Assembly (NCBI RefSeq): GCF_030272615.1
Contig: NC_081405.1
Location: 22,302,047 to 22,366,046 of the forward strand
DNA: 64,000 bases
Direction of reading: 5' to 3'
DNA from: Cryptomeria japonica
Taxonomy: Eukaryota; Streptophyta; Pinopsida; Cupressales; Cupressaceae
The notes beneath the pieces are model-generated. The model was not told the origin of the DNA. It ran no database searches and was given only the letters and a program-made list of their open reading frames with translations. The translations under genes and the position numbers were made by a program. Within the stretch, counting starts at the first letter, position 1. Every line of letters starts with the position of its first letter. Below are positions 11,795 to 23,369 of the stretch, piece by piece.

Positions 11795-13083
11795 TGTAGC
11801 ATCTAAAATTGTACTCCTTTTCACTTTGGTCCATATTTGGGCCCTCATCTTAGTGTTCACATCACATGGCCTCTTGGTTCTGGCTCTTAAATGGGGTAGG
11901 AATGAGGCATGGTGCCCTGGTCCTCAATGGGAAAAGGGTGTGGCACCTTGGTCCTCTCATTTGGAACCTTAATTTGGCCCCCCTCAATGGTCAAAATGAG
12001 CTAGCAGGAATGTGATCTCCATGTTGTCGTATGTTAAAAAATTAAGATGTTTTTTCGATGAGAAAGTATAAAAGGAGGTTCATCCCTCTCATTTAACAAT
12101 TACAAGAGAATCATAAGGCATCCAATCAATATGTATTTAAGCAATCTATATTCAATCATTATAGCATTCATCATCAAACATTTCTAGAGATCTTCAAGGT
12201 TGCATATTCTTCATTTATCCATTCTGGAGAAACATTACATCATTCATATGCAAGCATGTGTGTGTGGTTAGGGTTTTGTCATGTATTCATGTCATTTCAT
12301 ACAACTACATGGGTACATTCAAAAAGCAAAGCATCATTATCAGTGATTGGAAATCTAAGGTATATCTTTCCATTATTTATTTCAATATTTTCAACATTTC
12401 ATTCAAGGTTAATTCCTAAAATAGGGGTTTACTTAGGAAAACCCCTTTTCCCAACCTATTTCTCCTTCTTTTTGTGTGTAGGAAATAGGTACAAAGTTAT
12501 GATCTTCAAAATAAGCATTATTTATAGTGATGAATTGATCCCCCATTGGAGTGCAAAAATTTCAAAGGAGCAAGGTGACCACCACCATGGTCCCAAAATT
12601 TTAGGGGGTCTTTTAGGGATTAGGTCTTAACTTTCTTACATTGCTCAGATCTAGGTTCATGGCTCAATCCTACAACTATATCTTACTGTTTATGCATTTC
12701 AACTTCAATTTCTAACACTTTTACCCTAATTTCAGCAATTCAATTTACAAAAGAGGTTAAATCATCAAAACCCCAATCCAATTAGAACTCTCAGTCCTAA
12801 TCCTTATTGATTCATGACTAGATCTATTGGATTGGAACCCTCTTTTGAATGTAATGGTAATTAAGGAAAATTGGTGGTTTTACTACATCCAATGGTGGAA
12901 ACCCTAGTTTTCACCACTAAATTTAGTTTGAAGGTTCATATTTTATACCCTTTTATTACAGTGGGATTGTTGTCTCACTTGTTGAGTAGGGGATTGGTCT
13001 CTTTTAGGTTTCTGCCTATTTTATATTGTAAATGATATATTTTTTTGTGAGGCTAGATTTGGGCAATAGATCCAAGCAACACT
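11795..13083 (+). repeat. LTR of family B (right edge truncated or unresolved)
   Basis: It begins TGTAGCATCTAAAATTG after a polypurine tract. Copies lie at 43621 onward (plus, near-identical) and 48987 downward (minus, diverged). A probable promoter region, AGTATAAAAGGAGG, occurs near 12066-12079. Homology to the 43621 copy stops at the CTT shared with the truncated family A LTR at 13082-13084, so the true 3' end of LTR B is not visible here. Open frames inside (11676-11972, 12256-12630) are shared by nucleotide identity only. Confidence 0.75.
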
Positions 13084-13576
13084 TAATTCCTACACTACCT
13101 ACCCCTTTCATTATTTTATTATTTCCCTTACCTACCCTCTAATCATAGCCAACCTCCTTTTACACCTCTCAATCTTATGCCTCCAATTCATATTGTGTCT
13201 TCTATATAAGGAGATGCTTCTTTCATTATCAAACCCTAATGAGCTAATGATGCATCCAAATGACCTAAGTACTTGATCACTTGACTACACTACGATCCTA
13301 CTTGCAACCACATTCCGTTCTTTGTTGAGCTCTTGTGCACATAAAATCTAAGAGCAAATATATCAAGCAAGATCAATGGAGATAGGAAGAATGGAGATCA
13401 AAACCCTATTGGACATGTGATGGTATAATCTTTGTGATTTCATTTGATTTGCATTGTCTTAGGTAATCTTCATATGTTATGGTGGATCTTTGTTGATTGT
13501 TAGGCTAGGGTTTTGTGGTCGAATTCATTTAGTCTTTCAATATTGTTATTATTGTTATCCATTTTCACCATATACA
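13084..13576 (+). repeat. 5' LTR of A-1, truncated (family A)
   Basis: Only the last 493 bp of an LTR of about 800 bp remain. The AT-palindrome U3 is missing, and homology to the full LTRs starts at CTTAATTCCTACACTACC. It retains TATATAA (13203-13209) and ends CACCATATACA before the PBS. The left border meets LTR B with a 3-bp shared CTT, typical of end-joining deletion or recombination. Confidence 0.88.
13203..13209 (+). promoter_or_regulatory. LTR TATA box (A-1)
   Basis: TATATAA lies within CTTCTATATAAGGAG, conserved in the LTRs at 9239-9245 and 28566-28572. In A-2 the same site is CTATTTAAGG (about 52738-52747), a likely weakened box. Its placement in the LTR fits RNA polymerase II initiation. 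Confidence 0.6.
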
Positions 13577-13579
13577 TTT

Positions 13580-13597
13580 TGGCACACCCGGTGGGAC
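13580..13597 (+). other. Primer binding site of A-1
   Basis: TGGCACACCCGGTGGGAC lies three bases after the LTR end. The A-2 counterpart is TGGCACGCCCAGTGGGAC (53133-53150). Position and the leading TGG (complement of tRNA CCA) support the call; I could not assign the tRNA. Confidence 0.75.
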
Positions 13598-13689
13598 TCT
13601 TGTCCCTTTTGCATTTAACATCCTTGTTGCAGATTTTGTAATGTGAAGTTGTAGATCCGACATTTTTGGCAGCATTTTGTTATTTCTGC

Positions 13690-13945
13690 ATCTGCGTACT
13701 TTTGGATCACATTTTTTATTTTCTGGCGTGTTTATGACATCTAGATCCACGTTTGTATTTTGGCAATATTTTATTGTGCAGGTTTTAGGAAAACGCGTCT
13801 GTGTTGTAAAGTCGCGTCTGCATTGGTTTTGACCACGTCTGTGTCCAGAAGACGCGTCTGTGTTCTGTAGCCATGTCTGTGTCTCACAGAACCATGTCTA
13901 TGTCACCCAGTCACATCTGTGTTAAAGGTAACCGCATCTGTGTTC
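13690..13945 (+). repeat. Leader motif cluster 1 (CGCGTCTGTGT-type)
   Basis: About eight spaced copies of a degenerate 11-mer, consensus CGCGTCTGTGT, occur every ~20 bases from 13793 (for example ACGCGTCTGTGT at 13793, GACGCGTCTGTGT near 13853, CGCATCTGTGT near 13931). Spacers between copies do not resemble each other. The cluster lies between the PBS and gag and is matched in A-2 at 53236-53497. Confidence 0.8.
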
Positions 13946-14337
13946 ACCAGTTTCAAAATTTTGGGTTTTCATTGATTCAGTTTTTTGGATTTTGCATTTA
14001 GGGTTTCAGATCCAGTTTATTTTGAGCTAACATTTTCAGATCTAGCTAACAAAATTGGTGCAGCTTGTCTTGAAAGAAAAATCATTTGGTTGAAGGCCCC
14101 TATTTTCACAAAGTCTTTTGGGTTTAAAATTTACATAACTTGTGTGCTTGCAGGAAGGGGTAATCATTTGAAACAATCCAAACTACTAATAAATCTTTGT
14201 TGCAGGTCCTTGGCAAGGGTTTTTGCATTTTTATTGTGTGCCTTGTTTTCATAGACTAGCAAACACTTCAGTTGGTGCACTAAAATTGAATCATTGTCTT
14301 TTGTGTCTTGAGCAATAGGCTCTTTTTGTTTAATCTT

Positions 14338-14880
14338 TAGAGGGCCTGTCTTCCCGTGTGGTCATTAGGACTACTAGTGAGAAGAGAACGACCCAAGTGG
14401 TAGCCAGGAAAACCCACCTCTTCCGAACCACTATAAACAACTATATTCATGGTGAAAACTATGGATAACATGTGCTAATTAGTTCATACCAACACTATGT
14501 CTCCCCATAAACCCGTTTAATCAAATTTATTTGATCAGTTGTAGGGCGTAACCCCTACCGGCTAGGAGCCTTCTATATTTACAGAGCTGAAAGTACCGCA
14601 TGTATGGCCACATGAGTAGATGCCCTTACTAGCACCATTTTGTTTTAAAAGCCCAAATCCTTCTAGTTGTTGGGGCAGGAGGTCGGACCTCTGGTAGTGG
14701 CCCACACACATACGGTTCTTAGTAGAGATACAAAGTTCGCCACGGGGAGTTTTCGTGGGGACTGATGCTTGGCTGACCTGAGAAGTGAGTGTCGAGGGTG
14801 GAGCCAGTGAGGTCAAGCATCTAAGTATCCGCTCTGAATAGTGTAGCCTTGGGGGTAAAACCCCATGTGGGATCAACAAC
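14338..14880 (+). other. Conserved non-coding leader block
   Basis: A leader segment with high identity between A-1 and A-2 (53880-54430), including AGAGGGCCTGTCTTCCCG, AGAGAACGACCCAAGTGG and ATGGTGAAAACTATG. It is a candidate for packaging, dimerisation or translation control in the element RNA. An antisense frame (14562-14879; 54092-54436) is kept in both copies. With only two copies I cannot separate coding constraint from plain nucleotide identity, so I do not call it a gene. Confidence 0.5.
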
Positions 14881-15162
14881 TATTGTCTTGGCCAGCCATA
14901 AGAATTGTGCTTGACTTATGTTAAACATTCAAAACATTCAAGACCAAACAGCAAAACATTGTGTCTTTTGTGTCTTCAAGTGTATGCAAAACATTTTTAC
15001 ATCAAACAACACACTTTTCTTGGAGTCATTTTGAGTCTTGACACTTGCAAACATTAGGTCTTCATCAACACTATGTCCTCTTGTCACGAAAAATAGTCAA
15101 ACAGTCAGATTTGGTCACAACAAAATGATTTCACAGATTGGAAAAAATTGCACAAATTTTAC

Positions 15163-15352
15163 AGAAACGCATCTGTGTCAGACATAATAGCGTTTGTGTT
15201 GTATAACCGCATCTGTGAAGGGCAAAATCGCGTCTGTGTTCCAACAGTCAACATTACACTTTGCAAAATCTCAGAAACGTGTCTGTGTTAAATAGAGTCG
15301 CGTCTGCATCAGGAAACCGCATCTGTGAAGTATACAGGCGCATCTGTGTTCA
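15163..15352 (+). repeat. Leader motif cluster 2 (CGCGTCTGTGT-type)
   Basis: Eight spaced copies of the same degenerate motif as cluster 1, for example ATCGCGTCTGTGTT (about 15227) and GTCGCGTCTGC (about 15298). They lie about 500 bases upstream of gag. The A-2 equivalent is 54690-54828. Confidence 0.8.
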
Positions 15353-15841
15353 GAATTGAAAAACTGTTACAGTCCAGCAAACAAACACAGTCAGTTTCAG
15401 AACTCTTGAGCTTCCTAGGTCATTTCTCCAGGGTTTCATTTAGCATTCAACCTGTCTTTGGGTCTCACAAAATCCATCATTACTTCACATCTCACTTTAC
15501 AATCACACTTGTCTAAACTTGAGTCAAAAGGTCACTTGCTTGTCCTTGTCATACTTTGTCAACACACTACATACAACAATACTTTGCTAAGTGGTCCCTC
15601 ATCAAGGTTTCTTACCTTTGGGTCTCATTTGGTTTTACTTAGAGTCAAGGTCAACTTACCTCATCAAGAGAAACTATCCTCTCTTTGGAAGTTACACCTA
15701 CTCTACTACATACATACTTGGTCTTACACTTTGGACATTGCAAGTACACTTCAGATTCATTTACATTTCATCCAACTCTTGGTCTTCCATACTCTTTCCA
15801 TTTGTCATCTAGTCTCACACATCTTTGTCAATACCTAGTTC

Positions 15842-17551
15842 ATGGTTGAAACCCGTCTTCAAAAATCTAGGAGAGAAACTAAAGAGGCTCAAGAGTCCGC
15901 AAACATGAGTTCTTATGAGTATGATAATGAGATCTTTTTCAATTCTGATCATACTACATTACCTGACATGGATGCCTATTGAAACATTCCAAATGTTGAG
16001 AACATGGACACTACAAACAACAATGCTACACACAATGACAATATGGACAACTTTTCCATACATTCAGTAGATGTGGAAGAATCCATTATGAATCCCCATT
16101 TCAATCGATTAATTGAGGAAATAATGAGGAGAGATAGACAATACTTTTTACAAATGATGGCACAAAGTGGAGCCAAGATACCTCATGATTTTGACATGTC
16201 TCAAAAAAGGGAAAATCAACCTTTGCAACAACCTCACTCCAACATGGATCAAAGGAGACCTAATAGTGGAGGAAATAGAGGACCGCATATGGTACCTGAA
16301 TCACCATCAGCTTTGCTTCAAAAACTAGAGGTCCCACATACACATGGTCAAACATATGATACTCAACTTCGCAGACCATTATGGAAGTCTTATGGAGAAA
16401 AATATGCTCAATCACATATCAATGCTAAAGATCAACCACCAAAGCAATGGGATATTCCAAGGCATACTCAAAATTTGGACACAAGGAAACCCCGTGTCAA
16501 ATTTGGGGGCAATACAATAGAACATGACATGCCTGTAGAGTATGGTATACATGCACAAAATAGATATGGTGTTCCTCAACATGAATCTATACCAAGTGGT
16601 CCATATACGCAGCATCACTATAGACCTCCTCCATATGAACATGTGTATGATCAATATCATCCATATATGCAACATGCTCCTCCTCAAATTGGTGCCTCAA
16701 GCATGGGGTATGGTCCAAGAAGTCAATCTCCACCTAAGAGAAATTTGGAGCAACAAATCAGGGACTTACAAAAGAAAATGGAGGACATAAATACACCAAA
16801 GCCAACATACACAATGAGAGACATATGTCCTTATCCATTTGACAAGAGCATTCCAATGCCTCCTTTTCCTACACACTTTGTGACACCTAAATTTTATAAG
16901 TATAGAGGAAAAGGGGATCCTAAGGCATACATAAGACAATTTTTCACAGCTTGCATTAAGGTAGCAACAGAAGAGACATATTTGATGAGATTATTCCCAC
17001 AAAGCTTAGGTGATCAAGCTATGGAATGGTTCTCCCAACTCCCACCTGGTATTAAGTCATGGGGTGACTTAGCAGAGGCATTTATTCAACATTTCTCTTA
17101 CAATATAGAGACAAACATATCAGTTACTACTTTGTGCAACACCAAGCAAAAAGAGGGAGAATCTTTTGCATCATTCTTACAAAGATGGAGAAATCTAGCC
17201 AACAGATGCTCTTGTGAAATTCCACAAAAACAAATGGTAGAGATGTTCACACAAAATGTTAACAAAGACATTGGCTATGATCTAAGAAAAGCTTGTTTGT
17301 CCACCTTCAAGGACATTATTGAAAAAGGCTTAGCAACAGAGAAGGTCCTAATTGAACAAGGAGTCATCAAGATATTCAAGGAAAACAAAGATGACTTTAA
17401 AGGAAAAGACAAGCCAAGATTTTGGAATAAAAACAAGAACATGGTCAATGATGGCGTTGTTGATGCCAACACAGTGCGACCCAAAGTCATCTTTTCAGGA
17501 TCAAGTTCTACAAACAATCAAGTGAATACTCAAACAAATTCCAGATCATGA
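15842..17551 (+). pseudogene. gag of gypsy element A-1
   Basis: The start is ATG at 15842 (MVETRLQKSRR), matching A-2's ATG at 55310. A TGA at 15980-15982 interrupts it, after which the frame is open from 16004 to a TGA at 17549-17551. The N-terminus is polar and proline/glutamine/tyrosine-rich. The capsid-like Retrotrans_gag domain follows: YIRQFFTAC, then QSLGDQAMEWFSQLPPG, then SWGDLAEAFIQHFSYN, then SFASFLQRWRNLANRC. In A-2 the final stop is CGA (arginine), so Gag originally continued without a stop into the zinc knuckle and protease. Gag would package the element RNA in virus-like particles. Confidence 0.9.
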
Positions 17552-20200
17552 AGGAAGTACACTCCATTGGGAGAACCACTAGAGTCAGTTTTCAAGAAGC
17601 TAGTGGCAAACAAAGTAATCACAGTTCCAGATTTTCCTCCATATGAACCAAATGTTAAACCAAATTGGTGGAATGATGATGAATATTGTGAATTTCATAA
17701 GAGCAAAGGTCATAAGACAAGAAATTGTCATCGACTGAAGAACATCATACAAGATCTTATTGATAGAGGTGACATTGAGATTGAGGGACATTCGTCTAAT
17801 CAAGAACATGAGATGTTTAAGGAACCATTCCCAAAACATGACAAGGGAAAAGCTAAAGCCACAGAGGATCAAACCAACTATACTAGAGCATTTTACAACT
17901 ATGATTCAACCATCAATCACATCTCGATGGACAATTACATCTCTACCATTATCATCAAGGACAAAGCGTCTGAGAATTCTATTCAGAGACCTAGGATTGT
18001 GCTAAAAGGTGTTGGATCTTCTTCCAAACCTACCTCCGAATGTCATGTCACAACTCATCAAGGTAAAATCACTTTGCAAGGTGCTCCAACTAAAAACACC
18101 ACTTCTTCATCAACCAAACCTGAGTATGACATTGTAGAACAACTAGGGAAGACACCCACACTCATCTCCATCCTTGAACTATTATGCATATCTCCCACAC
18201 ATAAAGCCATTCTTGACAAAATATTGAGAGATACTGCTGTTCCTACTGATCTAAACATGGACCAGTTTCAAGCCATGGTGGGATACCTTTCTGTTCCACA
18301 TTCACTTACTTTCACAGAAGCTAATGATGCCTCTGTAAGTCAGCCACATAATGCACCACTACACATTGAGGCCTTCATACACAAACATCGAATAAAAAGA
18401 GTCCTGATAGATGGAGAACCAGGTCTAAACATTTGCACATTAAGCACTATTACACAATTGGGATATTCTGATAAAGTCATGAATTCTACAAACAAAATCA
18501 CCATCAAGGCATATGATGATGAAGAGCGTTCATCCAAAGGTACAGTCATCTTACCTCTCAGAGTTGGGCCAGTTACAAAGGATGCAGTTTGTCAAGTCCT
18601 GGATTTAAATCTCACTTATAACATATTGCTAGGACGTCCTTGGATTCATGAAATGAGGGTGGTCCCATCCACATATCACCAATGCATTAAGTTTCCTCAT
18701 AATGGCATGGAAGTAACAGTTAACGGTGATCCAAATCCATTCATATACTGCAATAACCTGAAATCAAAGACTGAGACCATCATTCCCAGTAATCGTGAGG
18801 TTGTTCCTTCCTCGGCATACATTGATCCTGAGTCATTAAAACCTTCGACATCAAAACAAGGTGAACTTAAATGCAAGTTTCAAGACAAGGGCATGGGGGA
18901 ATATACTTTAAATCAGACCATGTACTTACGACAAGTCATGAGCTCCCGAAAAGAATATGGAAGACCACATCCTAACAAGCAAATCTCCATCATGATGCTT
19001 AAATGGGACCGTACTACCTTTCAAAGATGGGGTGAACTAGAAGAGGAAGATTTATACCAAATGCTTTTTAGAGACAATGAAGAGGAAACACAAGATCACA
19101 TCAATCTACCATGTGAGAAATATGGCAAAGGCTTCAAAATTCTACAAAAATTCAGGTATGATGGAAAAAACCCTTTGGGATTACGAAAGGAAGGCATCAT
19201 TGAACCTTTACAACTTGAATTGACTCTCAAGAAGGAACACTCAAAAGGACTTGGTTTCTCAACTTCCAAGGCCCACACCCAAAGGATAGAAGAAGCCTTA
19301 CAAATCAAAGCTACCAAAATTCAACAAGAGAATCACTATTCCACAGATTCCAACGAATGGGAATGGGGTTCCGACAGGTCTTCTAGTGACTACAAGCTCA
19401 CCGAGACATTCAGAGAGCCAGATGAACCCACAAAAGAAGAGGAGTTTTATAACAAGTTCAGAGTTGGTCAAGAAATGACCCATGAGGAGTCTACACAATC
19501 CTTGTCTCAAGGTTCTAGGTTGAAATCACATAGGATGAGAACACCTGTCCCAGAATGCGCTACTAGTGATGATAATTTGGATTCACTCGTGATCGAGACT
19601 AATGAGGAGAGTGCCATCAATGACCTCGATAATTACCTTGACATACCTGAATATAATTGCATCTTCACTCTTAGCCCCGCTAACTTCGAAAACATTAACG
19701 GCCTTCCCCTAGTTCACCACCAACTCATTGACTGGGATCATGAAGGACCTGCACAGTTTGACACATTCCAAAATGATGAAGATTTTATTGACTATCTGGG
19801 CATACGAGATGATCTTCCCCCTGGAGACCATAAAGTGGGATACACTATAGAACTCAATAGCGTGGCATATTTTGGTGAGGGTGTCAGACTTTCCAGTTGC
19901 AAAAATGTGAAAATAAGAACAAATCAAGGGTCTTATGGTGAAAACCACACTGTGGCACTGTCTGACCCCAAAAAAGTAAAAAGAAAGGACGTATCTGAGG
20001 GTGAAAACCTCTATGAGGCATCTGCAGATGGAAGGCTCGACATCCTCCCAACATCATATGAGGAAAAGTCATCCATGTTGGTAGAGGAGACTATCAAAAC
20101 AAACATTGGTACAGAAGAGGTTCCACACAACATATTCCTAGCTCAATCACTGACAGAGTCCGAAAGGTCAAAATTCATAAGTTTCTTCAAAGAACGACAA
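17552..20200 (+). pseudogene. A-1 nucleocapsid knuckle, protease and G-patch part of Pol
   Basis: The frame is open from 17552 to 21109. First comes a knuckle-like CEFHKSKGHKTRNCHRLK (about 17685-17750, C-x-x-x-K-x-x-x-H-x4-C). An aspartic protease follows near 18340-18700, with the active-site stretch VLIDGEPGLNICTL (DGE here, DGG in A-2, against the usual DSG/DTG) and the C-terminal ILLGRPWIH. A G-patch-like segment (YGKGFKILQKF, GKNPLGLRKEGI) lies at about 19110-19250. An acidic, serine-rich linker leads to RT. No stop occurs in this part. Confidence 0.82.
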
Positions 20201-21109
20201 ATCAACTTCGCCTGGTCATACACTGATATGCCTGGATTAGATCCAGATTTGATAATGCATCATTTGACAGTTAAATCAGGGGCAAAACCAGTGAAACAAA
20301 AATTAAGAAAAATGCATCCACAAGTGGCATTACTAGTCAAAGCAGAACTTGAGAAATTACTGGATGTCGGATTCATACGCCCAATCGATTATCCTGAATG
20401 GATCTCCAACTTGGTACTTGTTAGTAAACCAGATTGTAGCATCAGAATTTATACAGATTTCAGAGACATCAACAAAGCTTGTCCAAAGGATGACTTCCCA
20501 TTACCAAATATTGACTTGATTGTTGATCTCACAGCAGGTCATGAAATGTTATCATTGATGGATGGATTCTCTGGTTATAATCAAATAAGAATCGCGCCCA
20601 AGGATCAACATAAAACATCATTTACTTGTCTGTGGGGAACTTTTTGCTGGAATTTCATGCCTTTCGGGCTAAAGAATGCAGGCGCGACATATCAAAGAGC
20701 CATGACTACTATCTTTCATGATCTCATGCACATAACCATGGAAGATTATGTTGATGACCTCTTGGGAAAATCAATAGACAGAAACACACATTTGGACATG
20801 CTTTCAGTCGTCTTTGATCGGTTGGAAAAATACAAAGTAAGATTAAATCCCAAGAAATGTGTCTTTGGAGTAACCTCCGGGAAGCTCCTAGGATTCATTG
20901 TATCCAAAAGGGGAATTGAAGCTGATCCAAAAAAAGTTAAGGCCATCTTGGAAATGCAACCTCCAAGAAATATCAGTCAACTTCGATCCTTACAAGGCAG
21001 ACTCCAGTCCATCCGAAGATTCATAGCACAACTGGCAGATAAGTGTAATCCTTTTCAGCACCTACTACATAAAAACATCAAATTCAAATGGGATGATAAC
21101 TGTCAATAG
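20201..21109 (+). pseudogene. A-1 reverse transcriptase
   Basis: RT motifs in order: FIRPIDYPEWISNLV, IYTDFRDINKACPKDDFPLP, SLMDGFSGYNQI, MPFGLKNAGATYQRAM, YVDD (20747-20758) and KCVFGVTSGKLLGFIVS, then the connection toward RNase H (FIAQLADKCNPFQHLL). The catalytic YVDD is intact. A TAG at 21107-21109 ends the open frame where A-2 reads on with CAA. The part just upstream (LTESERSKFISFFKERQINFAWSY, DMPGLDP) is the usual gypsy pre-RT segment. Confidence 0.92.
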
Positions 21110-22111
21110 GCTTTCCAGACACTCAAAGATTATCTTCTAAATCTGTCAGTTCTGATGCCACCAGTTCCAGATCATCCTTTGTTACTATACATATCAGCTA
21201 CTCCAACAGTACTGGGGGCACTCTTAGCACAACAAATTGCTGAGGGCAAGGAAAAAGTAGTATACTATATCAGTCGCACATTGGTGGGATACGAGCTAAA
21301 CTACACACCAATTGAGCATGCATGTCTCGCTGTGGTCTTTGCTTCATAGAAATTATGACATTACATGCTTACTCATAAGATTAAGTTAGTTGCAAGGATA
21401 GACCCATTGAAATACCTTCTCAATAAGGCAACACTTACTGGGCAACTGGCCGAATGGGTAATGATCCTAAGTGAATTCAACATCGAGTATGTGGATAGAA
21501 AAGCAATAAAAGGACAAGCCATTGCAGATCAATTAGCAGATGCTCCCATGATAGATGATGTTCCTCTAAGTTCAGAATTTCCAGACGAATCCATTTTGAC
21601 AATGTCACAGGCAAAGCCATGGCAACTGTACTTTGATGGCTCATATACACAGTATGGGGCAGGAGCTGGCATCCTCTTTATAACTCCACAAGGGGATTCT
21701 ATACCAAAATCATACCACTTATCATTTCCTTGCACTAACAATATAGCGGAATATGAGGCATTAACAACAGGCTTACGAATTGCAGTTCAATGGAAGATCC
21801 AGGAACTTTGTGTTTTTAGGGACTCCCAACTGGTCATCCGTCAAGCAACTGATGACTATCAAACAAAAGATGAGAAATTAATGCCTTATAAACAAATGGT
21901 GGATGACCTGAAACAACACTTCACAAAGATAGACTTTGAGCAGATACCAAGAGAGCAGAATCGCGCTGCAGATGCCATGGCTACAATTGCTTCCCTGATT
22001 GATTTACCTCCAAACGAGACCCGCTATGAGTTCTTGGTGGATAACCTTTTGGTCCCTTCATATGAGATCATGCCTACTAAGACACTATGTGTTGTCGGTC
22101 CCGAATCCTAG
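21110..22111 (+). pseudogene. A-1 RNase H (degenerate) and archaeal-type RNase H
   Basis: The first domain (about 21110-21545: LLLYISATPTVLGALLAQ, then VYYISRTL, then YTPIEHACLAVVFAS) follows the gypsy RNase H plan. It has Ser-Ala where the first catalytic Asp is expected. The second domain (about 21600-22000) has all four DEDD residues: LYFDGS, NIAEYEAL, FRDSQLV and AADAMA. This suggests the second enzyme took over primer and template RNA removal. Stops are TAG at 21347-21349 (CAG in A-2) and TAG at 22109-22111 (CAG in A-2). Confidence 0.88.
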
Positions 22112-23369
22112 TTATATGGGTCCATTTTCACATACTTACATGACAATACTTTACCTCCTGATCTATCAAATAACCAATGTCACACTTTCATTCGCCAATC
22201 CTCTCGATATGTCATTTTAGCTGATATCCTATACCGGCAAGGTCTAGATGGCACTCTTCTTAGATGTCTAGAAAGCGACGAAGCTCAGATTGCATTACGG
22301 GAAGTGCATGAAGGGATATGTGGTCCACATGCTAGTGGTCCTACCTTGGCCAAGCAACTCATCAGGATTGGATACTACTGGCCCAATATGGAGAAAGACT
22401 CATATCAGTTTGTCAAGAAATGTAAGCAATGTCAAATTCATGGAGATCTCATACATGCGCCAACACAAGAACTTCAACCACTTGGGTCTCCTTAGCCCTT
22501 TTGTCAGTGGGGACTCGATCTCATAGGCAAGATTCACCCTCCTTCTTCCAATGGTCATAAATTCATTATCACTACCACAGAGTATTTTACAAAATGGATT
22601 GAAGCCGTGCCTCTCACACAAGTCACAGGAAAACAAATTGCTACATTCATCCTCAACTATATCATTGCCGATATGGTATTCCTGTTTCTATTATCACTGA
22701 TAATGGGTGTCCCTTCAAAAATCAGGATGTTCGTGAACTCTGTGACTGCTTCCATATTTCCCATCGTTTCTCCACACCATATTACCCCCAAGGAAATGGC
22801 CAAGTTGAGGCATCTAATAAAACAATCCTTAAAATCCCAAAGAGGACAGTTGACGATGTTGGTCATAATTGGCATATTCAACTTAATCCTACACTTTGGG
22901 CCTACCGCACAAGTGTCCGCACACCTACAGAAGCTACACCCTATTCACTTGTCTATGGTGCTGAAGCTATCTTGCCTATTGAGGTCAAGCTACCCTCCTT
23001 ACGGGTCTTTTTGCAAAACATCATTAGTGACGAAGACTATAGGGTCTCTCGCTTACAAGAGCTAGAACTACTGGATGAATGAAGACACAAACTTCTTTTA
23101 GTCATCTCAAGGCTTACCAACAACGAATGAGTCGTAGCTACAATCACAAGGTCAAGCCTCACACATTTGAGGTAGGGGACTTAGTTCTCAGAGAAAATCC
23201 TAAAAATCAACAAGACAAAGAGAGGAAGGGCAAGTTCGAACCAAACTTGCTTGGTCCTTACATCATCACAGCAGCATATGGATCTGGTGCATATCAGCTC
23301 TCAACTATAGAAGGTGAACCTTTGGAGGATCCTATCAATAGCATGCACCTTCGCAAGTTCTACACATAG
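22112..23369 (+). pseudogene. A-1 integrase
   Basis: Zinc-binding HHCC domain (EVHEGICGPHASGPTL, then GYYWPNMEKDS, then CKQCQIHGD at about 22300-22450). The catalytic core follows from QWGLDLIGKI (first Asp), but the reading frame is lost near 22667, where A-1 lacks a base present in A-2. The second Asp and the Glu can only be traced in other frames. The C-terminus is readable again at 23079-23369 (KVKPHTFEVGDLVLRENP, then LGPYIITAAYGSGAYQLS), a GPY/F-type module. A TAG at 22493-22495 replaces TGG of A-2, and a TGA near 23080 replaces CGA. Clearly dead. Confidence 0.88.

Noticed and set aside
11413-11972. Two hydrophobic frames repeated at 43239-43798
   Set aside because: Their identity reflects the segmental duplication of family B DNA; they span the polypurine tract and LTR start and are T-rich.
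13690-13945. CRISPR-like array at the leader motif cluster
   Set aside because: The repeats are 11 bases and degenerate, spacers are ~10 bases, and this is plant nuclear DNA.
14562-14879. Antisense frame in the leader as a gene
   Set aside because: Shared by A-1 and A-2 but not distinguishable from nucleotide conservation; kept as an observation only.
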